Numbered from the stretch's first letter, positions 16,788 through 27,593 are shown. The stretch is 64,000 nucleotides of DNA from Sediminibacterium roseum (GCF_009939005.1 NZ_JAACJS010000002.1:650646-714645), one strand, 5' to 3'. A program made the numbers and translations. Notes: generated by a model not told the origin, from the letters alone.

Positions 16788-18224
16788 TTGTTTCGCTACA
16801 GCTCAATCAAAGACTATCATAAAGCATTACAGAACGGCCAAACCACCTGCGTGGAGGCCGTTCGTTGTTATTTGGATGTCATCAGGCAAAAAAAACACCT
16901 CAACGCTTTTCTCGAAGTATACGATGATGAGGCGCTGAAAGCCGCAGCAGCACTGGATCTCCAACGCAATGGCCTTTCTGAGCTCCCACCTTTGCATGGC
17001 GTGGTGGTTGGGTTGAAAGATGTGATCAGTTACAAAGGCCATACCCTCTCCGCGGCTTCCCGCATTCTCGAAAATTTTACGGCCGTTTACAACGCAACCG
17101 CAGTCGATAAATTATTGGCCGCCGGCGCCATTGTGATCGGCAGGCAGAACTGCGACGAGTTTGCCATGGGCAGCAGCAATGAAAACTCTGCGTTCGGCCC
17201 GGTAAAGAACAGCATCGATGAAGAACGCGTGCCCGGTGGCTCTTCCGGCGGCTCCGCAGTAAGCGTGCAGGCCGGTATGTGCATGGTGAGCCTGGGCAGT
17301 GATACGGGCGGGTCCGTTCGCCAGCCGGCGGATTTCTGTGGTGTGGTGGGATTGAAGCCTACCTATGGAAGAATTTCCCGCTATGGTTTGATCGCCTACG
17401 CTTCTTCGTTCGACCAGATCGGCATTTTTGCCAACTCGGTCGAAGACGCAGCGATCGTACTCGAAGTGATCTCGGGTGCGGATGATTTCGACAGCACCGT
17501 TTCGCAACGGGAAGTGCCTGCGTTTGCGGAAGCACTGCCCGGGCCGGAAAAAAAATACCGGATCGCCTATTTCAAGGAAGCGCTGGAACATCCCGGGCTG
17601 GATGCGGCTATAAGGACGTCGATCGAGTCGTTTATAAAAAAATTAACAGAATCCGGGCATGTTGTAGAAGCCGTTGATTTCGAGTTGCTTGAACATGTTG
17701 TTCCTACTTACTATGTTTTAACTACCGCAGAGGCTTCCAGTAACCTTTCCCGCTTCGACGGGGTGAGATACGGTTACCGCGCCAACATCGCCAACGGCGA
17801 TCTCACGGAGCTCTACAAGGCCTCCCGCAGCGAGGGTTTCGGTAAAGAAGTGCAGCGGCGCATCATGCTGGGCACCTTTGTGCTGAGTGCGGGGTACTTT
17901 GACGCCTATTTTACTAAGGCCCAGCAGGTTAGACAGTTGTTGTGCGATCGTACGAAACAGCTATTTTCTAATTACGATGCGATTGTTTCGCCTACCGTTC
18001 CCTCTACCGCTTTCAAGATCGGGGAGAAGAGCAGCGACCCGGTTGAAATGTTCCTGGCAGACATATATACGGTGTTCGCCAACCTGGCCGGGATACCCGC
18101 TATTTCCATCCCGCTCTTTAAACACCCCGATGGCATGCCGTTTGGCCTGCAGGTAATGACTTCTCATTTTGATGAGGTATCTTTGCTGCGCCTTTCCCAA
18201 CAGCTTACACAGATGGCGGGGTAG
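16788..18224 (+). CDS. gatA: Asp/Glu-tRNA amidotransferase subunit A
   Basis: Glutaminase subunit of GatCAB, which converts Glu-tRNA(Gln) and/or Asp-tRNA(Asn) to the amidated forms. The 478-residue protein carries the amidase-signature triad K77 (GLKDV), S152 (GGSSGGS) and S176 (TGGSVRQP). A TTG start is used: it gives the normal N-terminus (M-F-R-Y-S-S-I-K-D-Y-H) and the normal length, and no ATG is available there. gatB and gatC are elsewhere. The lytic transglycosylase gene follows after 22 bases. Confidence 0.95.
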   Translation: MFRYSSIKDYHKALQNGQTTCVEAVRCYLDVIRQKKHLNAFLEVYDDEALKAAAALDLQRNGLSELPPLHGVVVGLKDVISYKGHTLSAASRILENFTAVYNATAVDKLLAAGAIVIGRQNCDEFAMGSSNENSAFGPVKNSIDEERVPGGSSGGSAVSVQAGMCMVSLGSDTGGSVRQPADFCGVVGLKPTYGRISRYGLIAYASSFDQIGIFANSVEDAAIVLEVISGADDFDSTVSQREVPAFAEALPGPEKKYRIAYFKEALEHPGLDAAIRTSIESFIKKLTESGHVVEAVDFELLEHVVPTYYVLTTAEASSNLSRFDGVRYGYRANIANGDLTELYKASRSEGFGKEVQRRIMLGTFVLSAGYFDAYFTKAQQVRQLLCDRTKQLFSNYDAIVSPTVPSTAFKIGEKSSDPVEMFLADIYTVFANLAGIPAISIPLFKHPDGMPFGLQVMTSHFDEVSLLRLSQQLTQMAG

Positions 18225-18246
18225 GTAACTGACTGGTTCTTTCAAC

Positions 18247-19356
18247 ATGGCCCTGTCAGCTATTTGTTTCACGAATTCGATAGGCATGCGATGGTTCGGT
18301 ATCAATATCAATAGTCATATTTCGTTGGCCAGGATCGGGCTGGTGGGTTTCTCTTTCGTGGTGGGAAGCATGGCCACCATGTCTTTCACCAATAAACCAG
18401 ACGACGGCCAGCTCATCTCCGATTCTACTATTTCAGACAAAAACGGTTTTAAGAGTCTTTTCGCATCAAATACTTTCGATGCAACCAAGCCGTATGCAAC
18501 GCAATTGAACCCGCGTGCGGTTTCTTTTGTGCAGGAATACATCCGCAAACAGGGCAAGGAGCTGGAGAGAATGAAGTCGTGGGGCAAACCCTATTTCGAT
18601 CTTTATGATAATGTGCTGAGCCTTTACGGTGTTCCCAAAGAAATGAAATACCTGAGCGTGATTGAGAGCCACCTCAGCTCCGGCCTCGTTTCATGGGCGG
18701 GTGCCGTTGGCCCGTGGCAGTTGATGGATTATGAAGCAAGGCGTTTTGGCCTGCGCACCGGTGGCGCGGGCGACGACCGAATGGATTATTACAAAAGCAC
18801 CCACGTGGCCGCCAAACTTATGAAAGAGCTGTACACTGAATTTGGCGATTGGCTGCTCGTAGTGGCTGCTTATAACGGCGGCGCAGGACGTGTAAGGCAA
18901 GCCATCAAAAGATCGGGGAGCAGGGATTTCTGGGAGCTCCAGTACAATTTACCCGAAGAAACACGCAACCACGTCAAAAAATTCATCGGTACCCATTATG
19001 TTTTTGAAGGAAGCGGCGGATGGACCACCCTTACCGCCAGCGAAACAGAGGCGCAGAAGCAATTGTTTGCCAAACCGCAGGAGGCTGTGCTTACCGATCT
19101 CGACCTCGAGAATACCGCCACCACAGAGATCAGCGGCCGTTACAACTCTGTTATTGTTGCAAACGGTCTGGCGATGGAAATCAACCAGTTCAACAAATGG
19201 AACCCGGGCTTTGATAAAACATTGGCAGAAGGGAAGAAATATCCCTTGCGTTTGCAAAAGGACAAGGTCGCGGTCTTTCATGCGCGCAAGAATAATTTCC
19301 TGATGGAGTCGGTAAGGGCGTTGCTGGACGGCAACACGAGTTCGCCGGCCAAATAG
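18247..19356 (+). CDS. Membrane-anchored lytic transglycosylase (SLT domain)
   Basis: Predicted peptidoglycan lytic transglycosylase, cutting the MurNAc-GlcNAc bond in the periplasm. One N-terminal membrane segment (about 27-47) anchors it. The SLT domain at about 110-240 has the catalytic Glu in YLSVIESHLSS, then GAVGPWQLM and the VVAAYNGGAGRV motif, as in MltD/MltF proteins. The rest is a C-terminal region of about 120 residues without LysM repeats that could be named with confidence. The true start may be the ATG at 18286 (13 codons later). It converges on pabB with a 7-base gap. Confidence 0.88.
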   Translation: MALSAICFTNSIGMRWFGININSHISLARIGLVGFSFVVGSMATMSFTNKPDDGQLISDSTISDKNGFKSLFASNTFDATKPYATQLNPRAVSFVQEYIRKQGKELERMKSWGKPYFDLYDNVLSLYGVPKEMKYLSVIESHLSSGLVSWAGAVGPWQLMDYEARRFGLRTGGAGDDRMDYYKSTHVAAKLMKELYTEFGDWLLVVAAYNGGAGRVRQAIKRSGSRDFWELQYNLPEETRNHVKKFIGTHYVFEGSGGWTTLTASETEAQKQLFAKPQEAVLTDLDLENTATTEISGRYNSVIVANGLAMEINQFNKWNPGFDKTLAEGKKYPLRLQKDKVAVFHARKNNFLMESVRALLDGNTSSPAK

Positions 19357-19363
19357 AAGAGCG

Positions 19364-20644
19364 CTACGAGAGTACTTTCCTTATCGCTTCGGCCTTCAAT
19401 AAACATTCTTCGTATTCTTTTCCGGGATCACTGTAAAAAGTAATGCCCCCACCCACGAGGTACGAGAGATACCGGTTGGCCGCATTGTATAAAATACTCC
19501 GTATAACTACGTTGAAGTCGAAGTCCTTTCCCGGGCTTATGTATCCCACTGCGCCGGAGTAGATGCCGCGTTTTGTTTTTTCATACTGTTCTATCAGCTC
19601 CATCACCCTTCTTTTCGGCGCGCCCGTCATGCTACCCATGGGAAAGGTGGCGGTGATGATCTTCGATAGCGTTATACCGGGTTTCAAGTCGCCGCTTACC
19701 GTTGAGATCATCTGGTGCACCTGTGGGAAGCTGTACACGCCAAACAGCTCGTCTACTTTTACCGAACCTTCTTCGCAGATCCGGCTCAGATCGTTGCGCA
19801 CAAGATCTACCACCATTACGTTTTCACTCTTGTCTTTCTCGCTTTGCTGCAGTTGCTGTTTCAGTGCCGCATCGGCCGCTGCATCCAACGCGTTGCGTTT
19901 GAATGTTCCTTTGATGGGTTGGGATAAGATATGGTTCCCTTTTTTCTGAAGGTATCTTTCCGGGCTTGCGCACAAAACATACCTGTTGTTCAGCTTGTAA
20001 AAACAGGAAAAAGGGTTGGGCGATATGGCAGTTAAACGGCGGTAAACCTGCAGTGCATCTACTTCAACATCTTCTGCAAAAAACTCCTGGCAGAAGTTGA
20101 TCTCGTAACAATCGCCGCGCAAAATATGATCGCGCAGTTTTTCAACCGTTGCAATGTAATCGCTGCGCGGGATCTTCTGCCGGATCGGGATCGCCCACGA
20201 TTCATCTGTTCCGGTAATGGACAGGGAGCTTATTTCCTGGTATACCGCAGCCGGATCTTTTTCAAGACAGGAGATCGTAAGTGTATCATCCTTCAACTGC
20301 AAAACAGTTTCCGGTTGAAAGAAAAACACATCGGGAAACCCGATCCTGTCTTCGTGCTGCGAATGGAGCGGGGCGGTTTCGTTTTTGAGGTCGTAGCCAA
20401 AATGGCCAAAGAGCCAGTCGTGGTGCGTATTACTGAATGCATCGAGTTGCGACAATGCATTTTCGCCCGGTGAAAAGATGTTTACTGCGCCTGCGGCCGC
20501 AAGGCACTCAACGGCCTGGTGCTGCGAATGGTACTGGTGGTTGTCCAGAAAGCAACAAATGTTGAACCGGTTTGCCCAGTTCAACATTTGCTGTTTGCAT
20601 ACATCGGTATGTTGTATTGAAAAAGATGCGGTTGTTCTGTTCAC
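19364..20644 (-). CDS. pabB: Aminodeoxychorismate synthase component I
   Basis: Makes 4-amino-4-deoxychorismate from chorismate for folate synthesis. The 426-residue protein is a chorismate-binding enzyme with D-L-V-R-N-D-L-S-R-I, PMGSMTGAPKRR and GIYSGAVGY motifs. The P-I-K245-G-T motif, where K245 replaces the Ala seen in anthranilate synthases, supports PabB over TrpE. The N-terminal ~130 residues are more divergent. It follows the acidic protein gene by 15 bases, so the two probably share a transcript. pabA and pabC are not in the window. Confidence 0.92.
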   Translation of the reverse strand: MNRTTASFSIQHTDVCKQQMLNWANRFNICCFLDNHQYHSQHQAVECLAAAGAVNIFSPGENALSQLDAFSNTHHDWLFGHFGYDLKNETAPLHSQHEDRIGFPDVFFFQPETVLQLKDDTLTISCLEKDPAAVYQEISSLSITGTDESWAIPIRQKIPRSDYIATVEKLRDHILRGDCYEINFCQEFFAEDVEVDALQVYRRLTAISPNPFSCFYKLNNRYVLCASPERYLQKKGNHILSQPIKGTFKRNALDAAADAALKQQLQQSEKDKSENVMVVDLVRNDLSRICEEGSVKVDELFGVYSFPQVHQMISTVSGDLKPGITLSKIITATFPMGSMTGAPKRRVMELIEQYEKTKRGIYSGAVGYISPGKDFDFNVVIRSILYNAANRYLSYLVGGGITFYSDPGKEYEECLLKAEAIRKVLS

Positions 20645-20659
20645 TGGCAGTTGCGATGA

Positions 20660-21109
20660 TTAAAAATCATCATCTTCATCATCATCAAATCCACCACTTT
20701 TATCATTGAAGAGATCGAACTCTTTAAAGTCGTCGTCGAGCTTGAAGTCGTCGTCATCGTCGCCTTTCTTTTTGCCACCGGCGCCCGCAGCTTTCTTGCC
20801 CTTGCTTTTGGGGATGTCGAATTCATCAAAATCAGGATCCCAGTCGTCGTCGCCTTCTTCCGGTTTTTCCCAATCATCGTCTACATCAACATCTGAATCA
20901 TCATCTTCATCATCATCGTCTTTTGATTTTTTTGATGATCCTTTTGCTGCTGTTTTTTTCACAGGTGCGGTATCCTCATCATCATCTTCCAAATCATCGT
21001 CGTCTTCTTCCATTTGTTTTTTGCTTTTGGAAGAAGGTTTCGCATCAGCATTTTTTGCCGGTGTTTTCGGAGTCGTGGATTTAGGACCCTTATCAGATTT
21101 CGCTGCCAT
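20660..21109 (-). CDS. Very acidic, disordered protein
   Basis: A 149-residue protein of unknown function, with about 45 Asp and 11 Glu (38 percent acidic). The first 32 residues are basic and Thr/Pro/Lys rich; then come Asp-rich blocks separated by Lys-rich ones, and a C-terminal part with repeated D-D-F-x-x-F/D-F motifs, ending D-D-D-F. No fold is recognisable and it should be largely unstructured. Such polyelectrolytes can bind basic proteins, but no role is claimed. Upstream lies an AT-rich region with an inverted repeat TTGCGT/ACGCAA (21126-21146). pabB follows directly. Confidence 0.8.
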   Translation of the reverse strand: MAAKSDKGPKSTTPKTPAKNADAKPSSKSKKQMEEDDDDLEDDDEDTAPVKKTAAKGSSKKSKDDDDEDDDSDVDVDDDWEKPEEGDDDWDPDFDEFDIPKSKGKKAAGAGGKKKGDDDDDFKLDDDFKEFDLFNDKSGGFDDDEDDDF

Positions 21110-21197
21110 ATCCTAATAAGATTATTGCGTAAAATTTCAACGCAAATTATTATTAACCAAAAAAATTTTTACGTCACAAATGAAGTGCCAATAATTC

Positions 21198-22538
<1,341 letters not shown>

Positions 22539-22614
22539 TTACATGAAATCACAAGTCCGGCTCTTTGTTACCCGTATTCCTGGTACCGGTACCTGTGTTT
22601 CCCGGTTCTCCTGG

Positions 22615-24870
22615 TTAGTTTTCTGTATCAAACCTGTCAACCGTTTGTATCCCGTTCAATTGTTTCAATGCATTCACCAGTACTTCCAGTTCCTCTTTAT
22701 CGTGCACAAACACTTTGATGGTACCCTCAAACAGTCCTTCCCTCGATTCGATGGTCAGCCCCGCGATGTTGATGCGCAGGTCGCCGCTGATCACGTTGGT
22801 GATCTTGTTGATCACACCAACATCGTCCAGTCCCACAATTTTGAGGCCGGTGAGGAAAGAGATCTCCTTGTTCTTTGCCCATTTCGTTTTTACCACCCGG
22901 TGGCCGTAATTGGCGAGCAGCTGCGCGGCATTGGGGCAACTTGTGCGGTGGATGATCAGGCCCTTTCCGGTGCTCACGAATCCAAACACATCATCGCCGG
23001 GAATGGGGTTGCAGCATTTGGCAAGGGCATACATGATCTTATCGCTGCTCTCCCCGAAAATGATCAGCTCTGAATCTTTTTTGCTGTAATTTTTTGATGG
23101 TGCCTCGGGCTGTATCTCGGTAACAACCGGCTTGGGCTTTGGAAGTTCTATCTTATCGCCCAATACCTGGAATTCTTTCAGCTCTTTCAGATCGATTGCC
23201 TTGGTTGCGATCTTGTAATGCAGGTCGAGCGGCGATGGAAGTTTGTAAAACTGTACGAGCTCATTAATATTGTGTTCATTGTAAGCCGCGCCCATGCCTT
23301 CCATCTTGCGCTGCAAGGTGTATTTTCCGTCTTCTGCGATCTTTCTCTTCTCTTCGCGCAGCGCATCCTTGATCTTGCTTTTGGCCTTTGCCGTAACCAC
23401 AATACCGAGCCAGTCTTCCGAAGGCTTCTGTTTGTTAGAGGTAATGATCTCCACCTGGTCGCCGCTGCGCAGCTTATGGCTGATGGGCACCAGTTTGTGA
23501 TGCACTTTTGCGCCTATGCATTTGGTGCCGATGGCCGAGTGGATGGCGAAGGCAAAATCGAGCGCCGTGCTCCCGGTGGGGAGCATTTTTACTTCGCCCT
23601 TTGGCGTGTATACGTAAATTTCTTCGGCGAGGAAGGAGGTTTTAAAATCCTGTAAAAAGTCAACCCCGTCCGTATCCTGCGTGTTCAACACTTCGCGTAT
23701 CTGGCCAAACCATTTATCGAAGCGGTCCTCGTCGCTTTTTTCTTCTTTGTATTTGTAATGCGCGGCAAGGCCCTTCTCTGCGATCTCGTTCATGCGCTTG
23801 GAGCGGATCTGTACCTCCACCCATTTACCCTGCGGCCCCATCACGGTTGTGTGCAGGGCCTCGTAACCGTTGTTCTTCGGGTTGCTCAGCCAGTCGCGTA
23901 GCCTTTCGGGCGATGGCGTGTACTCGTCTGTGATCATCGAATATACTTTCCAGCAGTCTTCTTTTTCTTTCTCGGGCGCCGAATCCAGTATCACCCGTAT
24001 GGCGAAGAGATCGTAAACTTCTTCGAAGGCAACGGATTTCTTTTTGATCTTGGTCCAGATGGAATGGATGCTTTTTGGCCGTCCGTAGATCTCGAAATTC
24101 AATCCTACTGCTGTCATCTTTTCTTTCAGCGGCCTGATGAATTCGTTGATGTAACGGGTGCGTTCCCGTTTGGTTTCGGAGAGTTTCCTGGCGATGTCGC
24201 GGTAGGCTTCCGGCTCCATGTATTTCATGGAAAGATCCTCGAGTTCGGTCTTGATGTTGTACAGCCCCATCCTGTGCGCCAGCGGCGCATACACCCAAAC
24301 CGTTTCGGAAGCGATCTTCAGCTGCTTCTCGCGTTTCATGTGATCGAGTGTGCGCATGTTGTGGAGCCTGTCGGCCAGCTTGATCAATATCACGCGCGGG
24401 TCGTCGGTGAGCGTGAGCAGGATCTTTTTGAAGTTTTCCGCCTGCTGGCTCGTATTGGTATCGATTACGTTGGAGATCTTGGTGAGCCCGTCAACGATCC
24501 GGGCGATCTCCGGGCCGAATTCCCTTTCCACATCTTCGAGGGTGATGTCTGTGTCTTCCACGGTATCGTGCAGCAGGGCGCAGATGGTGCTGCGAACCCC
24601 GAGGCCGATCTCTTCCACGCAGATCATCGCCACGGCTATGGGGTGAAGGATATAGGGTTCGCCGCTCTTGCGCCGCATGGTCTTGTGCGCCTCTGCGGCC
24701 ATCTGGAAAGCTTCGCGTACCAGTTCCTTATCGCCTTTTTTCAATTTGGGGCGCAGGCTCCGCAACAGGGCACGGTAGTGCCTGATGATCTCATTTTTTT
24801 CCTGTTCGGGATTGAGATTGTATTTCGGTAAAACGGGTTCGGAAAGGGTTTCAGGTGCTTGCTCACTCAT
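22615..24870 (-). CDS. Bifunctional (p)ppGpp synthetase/hydrolase, RelA/SpoT family
   Basis: Makes and degrades the stringent alarmone. The 751-residue protein has an intact HD hydrolase domain (H76, H101-D102, E105-D106), a synthetase domain with GRPKSIHSI and Y-D-L-F-A-I-R-V-I, then TGS (I-Y-V-Y-T-P-K-G-E), a helical/zinc-finger region and a C-terminal ACT domain. The intact HD motif argues for a SpoT/Rel-type bifunctional enzyme, not a synthetase-only RelA. The start at 24870 (MSEQAPETL) is preferred; 27 further codons are open upstream but run through the promoter. Confidence 0.95.
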   Translation of the reverse strand: MSEQAPETLSEPVLPKYNLNPEQEKNEIIRHYRALLRSLRPKLKKGDKELVREAFQMAAEAHKTMRRKSGEPYILHPIAVAMICVEEIGLGVRSTICALLHDTVEDTDITLEDVEREFGPEIARIVDGLTKISNVIDTNTSQQAENFKKILLTLTDDPRVILIKLADRLHNMRTLDHMKREKQLKIASETVWVYAPLAHRMGLYNIKTELEDLSMKYMEPEAYRDIARKLSETKRERTRYINEFIRPLKEKMTAVGLNFEIYGRPKSIHSIWTKIKKKSVAFEEVYDLFAIRVILDSAPEKEKEDCWKVYSMITDEYTPSPERLRDWLSNPKNNGYEALHTTVMGPQGKWVEVQIRSKRMNEIAEKGLAAHYKYKEEKSDEDRFDKWFGQIREVLNTQDTDGVDFLQDFKTSFLAEEIYVYTPKGEVKMLPTGSTALDFAFAIHSAIGTKCIGAKVHHKLVPISHKLRSGDQVEIITSNKQKPSEDWLGIVVTAKAKSKIKDALREEKRKIAEDGKYTLQRKMEGMGAAYNEHNINELVQFYKLPSPLDLHYKIATKAIDLKELKEFQVLGDKIELPKPKPVVTEIQPEAPSKNYSKKDSELIIFGESSDKIMYALAKCCNPIPGDDVFGFVSTGKGLIIHRTSCPNAAQLLANYGHRVVKTKWAKNKEISFLTGLKIVGLDDVGVINKITNVISGDLRINIAGLTIESREGLFEGTIKVFVHDKEELEVLVNALKQLNGIQTVDRFDTEN

Positions 24871-24875
24871 CCCTG

Positions 24876-24883
24876 CAAAGTTA
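24876..24883 (-). promoter_or_regulatory. -7 box (TAACTTTG) for relA/spoT
   Basis: An exact TAnnTTTG match on the minus strand with five bases between it and the ATG at 24870, which predicts a leaderless or almost leaderless transcript. Confidence 0.6.
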
Positions 24884-24991
24884 AGCGTTTGGAGCGATGA
24901 GTTGGAGCGGTGAGGGGTTAAAATGGTCAAACCCATTAAAGCCGCGTTCAACTTAAATTATGATCGGCAGAATCCCTGCCGTTATACTCCT

Positions 24992-24999
24992 TAAATTTG
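24992..24999 (+). promoter_or_regulatory. -7 box (TAAATTTG) for the ABC exporter
   Basis: An exact match nine bases before the ATG at 25009; the mRNA leader would be only a few bases long. Confidence 0.55.
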
Positions 25000-25008
25000 C
25001 ACCTCACT

Positions 25009-26832
25009 ATGAGCCAATCGCCGAAAAAGAAAATATTTGATGTGTCGCTGCTGGGAAGGGTGTTCCGTTTTGTGCGGCCTTACCGTTCGTTTTTCTACAT
25101 CAGCCTGGTACTGGCCATCGTAATGGCCGTGTTTGCGCCCATCAGGCCGTACCTGATACAGCTTACCGTAGACAAGGCCACGGGCAAACCGATCGCAGTT
25201 CCGCATTGGCTCGAGCTGTTCCTGTTCAAGTCAGATCTTTCGGATGCCACGCAGTTCATCATTGCCGTGAGCATTTTCCAGGTGATCTTTCTTTTTGTAG
25301 AAACAGCGATCCGTTTCTTCTTCACGTTCATCACGGCATGGATGGGGCAAAGTGTGGTGAAAGACATGCGCAATGCGGTGTACCAGAAAATCCTGAGCCT
25401 TAATTTAAGGCAGTTCGATAAAACGCCGATCGGCACGCTTACCACCAGGACCATCAACGATATCGAAAGCATCAACGATATTTTTTCGGATGGGCTGATC
25501 CCGATCATTGCCGACCTGCTCACGATCGTCATCACCCTGGGGTGGATGTTCTGGATGGATTGGCGCGTTACATTGATCAGCCTCATTCCTTTCCCTGTAA
25601 TGATCATCGCCACCTATTATTTCAAGGAGAGCGTGAACAAAAGTTTCATCCGCGTGCGCAATGCCGTAACGGCGCTCAATGCTTTTGTGCAGGAGCACAT
25701 CACCGGCATGCAGGTGGTGCAGGCTTTTGCCGCGGAAGAAAGGGAGATGGCCAAATTCAAAAAGATCAATACCGAACACCGCAACGCAAACATCAAGGCG
25801 ATCTTTGCGTATTCCGTATTTTTTCCTGTGGTGGAAGTGGTGCTGGCCATCAGCATGGGACTGCTCGTGTGGTGGATCGCCGGGCATCCCACGAAAGATT
25901 CGGCGGGTCTGCTCGTTGCCTTTATTTTGTACCTCAACCAGATCTTCCGGCCGCTGCGCGTGATCGCCGATAAGTTCAACGTATTCCAGATGGGAATGGT
26001 GGCCGCCGAACGCGTATTGAAAGTGCTCGACAATGATGATGTTACGCCTCCCGCCCCAGCAAAAACCTACGACCCGGTACTGGTAGAAGGAAAGATCGAA
26101 TTCAAGAACGTTTCCTTTGCCTATGTAGATGAGAATTATGTGTTGAAGAACATCAATTTCCAGGTGAAGGCGGGAGAAACGGTGGCGCTGGTGGGGCATA
26201 CCGGCAGCGGCAAAACATCGATCATCAGCCTGCTCAACAGGCTGTATCATATACAACAGGGAGAGATACTGGTGGATGGCGTAAACATCAACGACTACAA
26301 ACTGGATACCTTGCGGAAGAGCATTGGTGTGGTTTTGCAGGATGTGTTCCTGTTTTCGGGATCGGTGATGGACAACATCACCCTGCGCAACCCCGCCATC
26401 ACGCGCGAGCAGGTGATCGCCGCTGCGAAGATGATCGGCGTTGATGAATTCATCACACAGCTTCCGAGCGGTTACGATTATAATGTGATGGAACGCGGAA
26501 GCACCTTGAGCCTTGGACAGCGGCAGCTGCTGTCGTTTATACGCGCCTTGCTGTACAACCCGTCTATACTCATATTGGATGAGGCCACTTCCTCTATTGA
26601 TACAGAAAGCGAAATGCTGATAGAGAAAGCAACGGATGCGCTTATTTCGGGCAGAACGTCTATCGTGATCGCGCACAGGCTTTCAACCATACGCAAGGCC
26701 GACAAGATCATTGTGCTCGACAAAGGAGAAGTTAAAGAAATGGGCAACCACGAAGAGCTGTTGGCGCTGGGTGGATTTTATGCTAAATTGCATGAGATGC
26801 AGTTTGAGATGAAGAAGACTGCGTTGGTGTAA
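25009..26832 (+). CDS. ABC exporter, MsbA/multidrug type (fused TMD-NBD)
   Basis: A 607-residue half-transporter that should work as a homodimer in the inner membrane. Six membrane helices in about 25-330 are followed by an ATPase domain with Walker A GHTGSGKTS (K402), signature LSLGQRQ, Walker B ILILDEATS and the H-loop IVIAHRLST. The architecture is that of lipid or drug exporters; MsbA is the best-known relative but the substrate is not shown here. The small helical protein gene starts two bases after its stop, suggesting a shared transcript. Confidence 0.9.
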   Translation: MSQSPKKKIFDVSLLGRVFRFVRPYRSFFYISLVLAIVMAVFAPIRPYLIQLTVDKATGKPIAVPHWLELFLFKSDLSDATQFIIAVSIFQVIFLFVETAIRFFFTFITAWMGQSVVKDMRNAVYQKILSLNLRQFDKTPIGTLTTRTINDIESINDIFSDGLIPIIADLLTIVITLGWMFWMDWRVTLISLIPFPVMIIATYYFKESVNKSFIRVRNAVTALNAFVQEHITGMQVVQAFAAEEREMAKFKKINTEHRNANIKAIFAYSVFFPVVEVVLAISMGLLVWWIAGHPTKDSAGLLVAFILYLNQIFRPLRVIADKFNVFQMGMVAAERVLKVLDNDDVTPPAPAKTYDPVLVEGKIEFKNVSFAYVDENYVLKNINFQVKAGETVALVGHTGSGKTSIISLLNRLYHIQQGEILVDGVNINDYKLDTLRKSIGVVLQDVFLFSGSVMDNITLRNPAITREQVIAAAKMIGVDEFITQLPSGYDYNVMERGSTLSLGQRQLLSFIRALLYNPSILILDEATSSIDTESEMLIEKATDALISGRTSIVIAHRLSTIRKADKIIVLDKGEVKEMGNHEELLALGGFYAKLHEMQFEMKKTALV

Positions 26833-26834
26833 CA

Positions 26835-27035
26835 ATGTCGGAAAACAACAACATATTAAACGAACCCGATCAAAATGCTTATTTTGAAAAAGCAGAATTG
26901 GATCAATTGCGCGATGCGCTGAAACGCACATATGCTGAGCGTTTCAATATGATGGCAGAGTTAATGAAAATGAACCTGATGTTCCGCAAAGCAAAAATCA
27001 CCCACAAACCCCTCAACGCAACCGGGCAAGCTTAA
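26835..27035 (+). CDS. Small helical protein paired with a nucleotidyltransferase
   Basis: A 66-residue hydrophilic protein, predicted mostly helical: polar N-terminus, then K-A-E-L-D-Q-L-R-D-A-L-K-R and Y-A-E-R-F-N-M-M-A-E-L-M-K-M. No family could be named with confidence. It starts two bases after the ABC exporter stop and ends 11 bases before the nucleotidyltransferase gene. A short helical protein just before a minimal nucleotidyltransferase is an arrangement known from toxin-antitoxin-like loci, so an antitoxin or adaptor role is possible but unproven. Base composition is AT-richer than the flanking genes. Confidence 0.75.
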   Translation: MSENNNILNEPDQNAYFEKAELDQLRDALKRTYAERFNMMAELMKMNLMFRKAKITHKPLNATGQA

Positions 27036-27046
27036 TTGAGCAGTAT

Positions 27047-27544
27047 ATGGACATTTTCAACGAGGAACTGATAAATTTTTGGGTTTCCTTAAACAAAAAT
27101 GAAGTTCGATATATAATGATCGGAGGCGTAGCTACCAATCTGCACGGTTATCAACGGACAACAGATGATATCGACGTATGGATCGATGATACGCGGGAAA
27201 ACAGGACAAGATTTCGGTTGGCGATGAAAGAATACTGCGGGACGGACTACTTCATGCTCGAAACACTCCAGATTGTTCCCGGGTGGACACATTTCAATCT
27301 TAACAATGGAATGAGATTAGACCTTATGGTGGCCGTAAAAGGGCTGGAAGAGTTATCGTTCGAACAGTGCCTGCAAGCTGCCGCAATGGCCGATTTGGGG
27401 CCGGTTACCATCCCTTTTTTACATATTAATCATTTAATTTATTCAAAAAAAGCCGCCAATCGACCTAAAGATCAGATTGATGTATCCGTTTTAGAAAAAC
27501 TGAAGCGTCTTATGGCCGAAGACGATCCAGAATCGGGCGGATAA
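27047..27544 (+). CDS. Minimal nucleotidyltransferase (DUF6036/AbiEii-like)
   Basis: A 165-residue DNA polymerase beta-fold nucleotidyltransferase. The active-site signature is complete: G26-G27 in M-I-G-G-V-A-T, D41 and D43 in TTDDIDVWI, and a third acidic residue D92 in L-D-L-M-V. The C-terminal helices include a K-x-x-x-x-R-P-K-D-Q-I-D motif also common in the group. Relatives act as toxins that modify tRNA or proteins, or in resistance; the substrate cannot be read from the sequence. It forms a tight pair with the small gene upstream and precedes the atp promoter. Confidence 0.85.
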   Translation: MDIFNEELINFWVSLNKNEVRYIMIGGVATNLHGYQRTTDDIDVWIDDTRENRTRFRLAMKEYCGTDYFMLETLQIVPGWTHFNLNNGMRLDLMVAVKGLEELSFEQCLQAAAMADLGPVTIPFLHINHLIYSKKAANRPKDQIDVSVLEKLKRLMAEDDPESGG

Positions 27545-27593
27545 ATTTCTCCATTTTCTCCCGCCCCGTTCACATTTTTCAGCACCTTACCCC

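Noticed and set aside
25405..26676. 423-codon open frame on the minus strand
   Set aside because: It lies wholly antisense to the ABC exporter gene, whose motifs are intact; the translation is His/Arg-rich with no domain. It is a by-product of codon bias in this GC range, like the shorter antisense frames over gatA, relA/spoT, leuS and pdxA.
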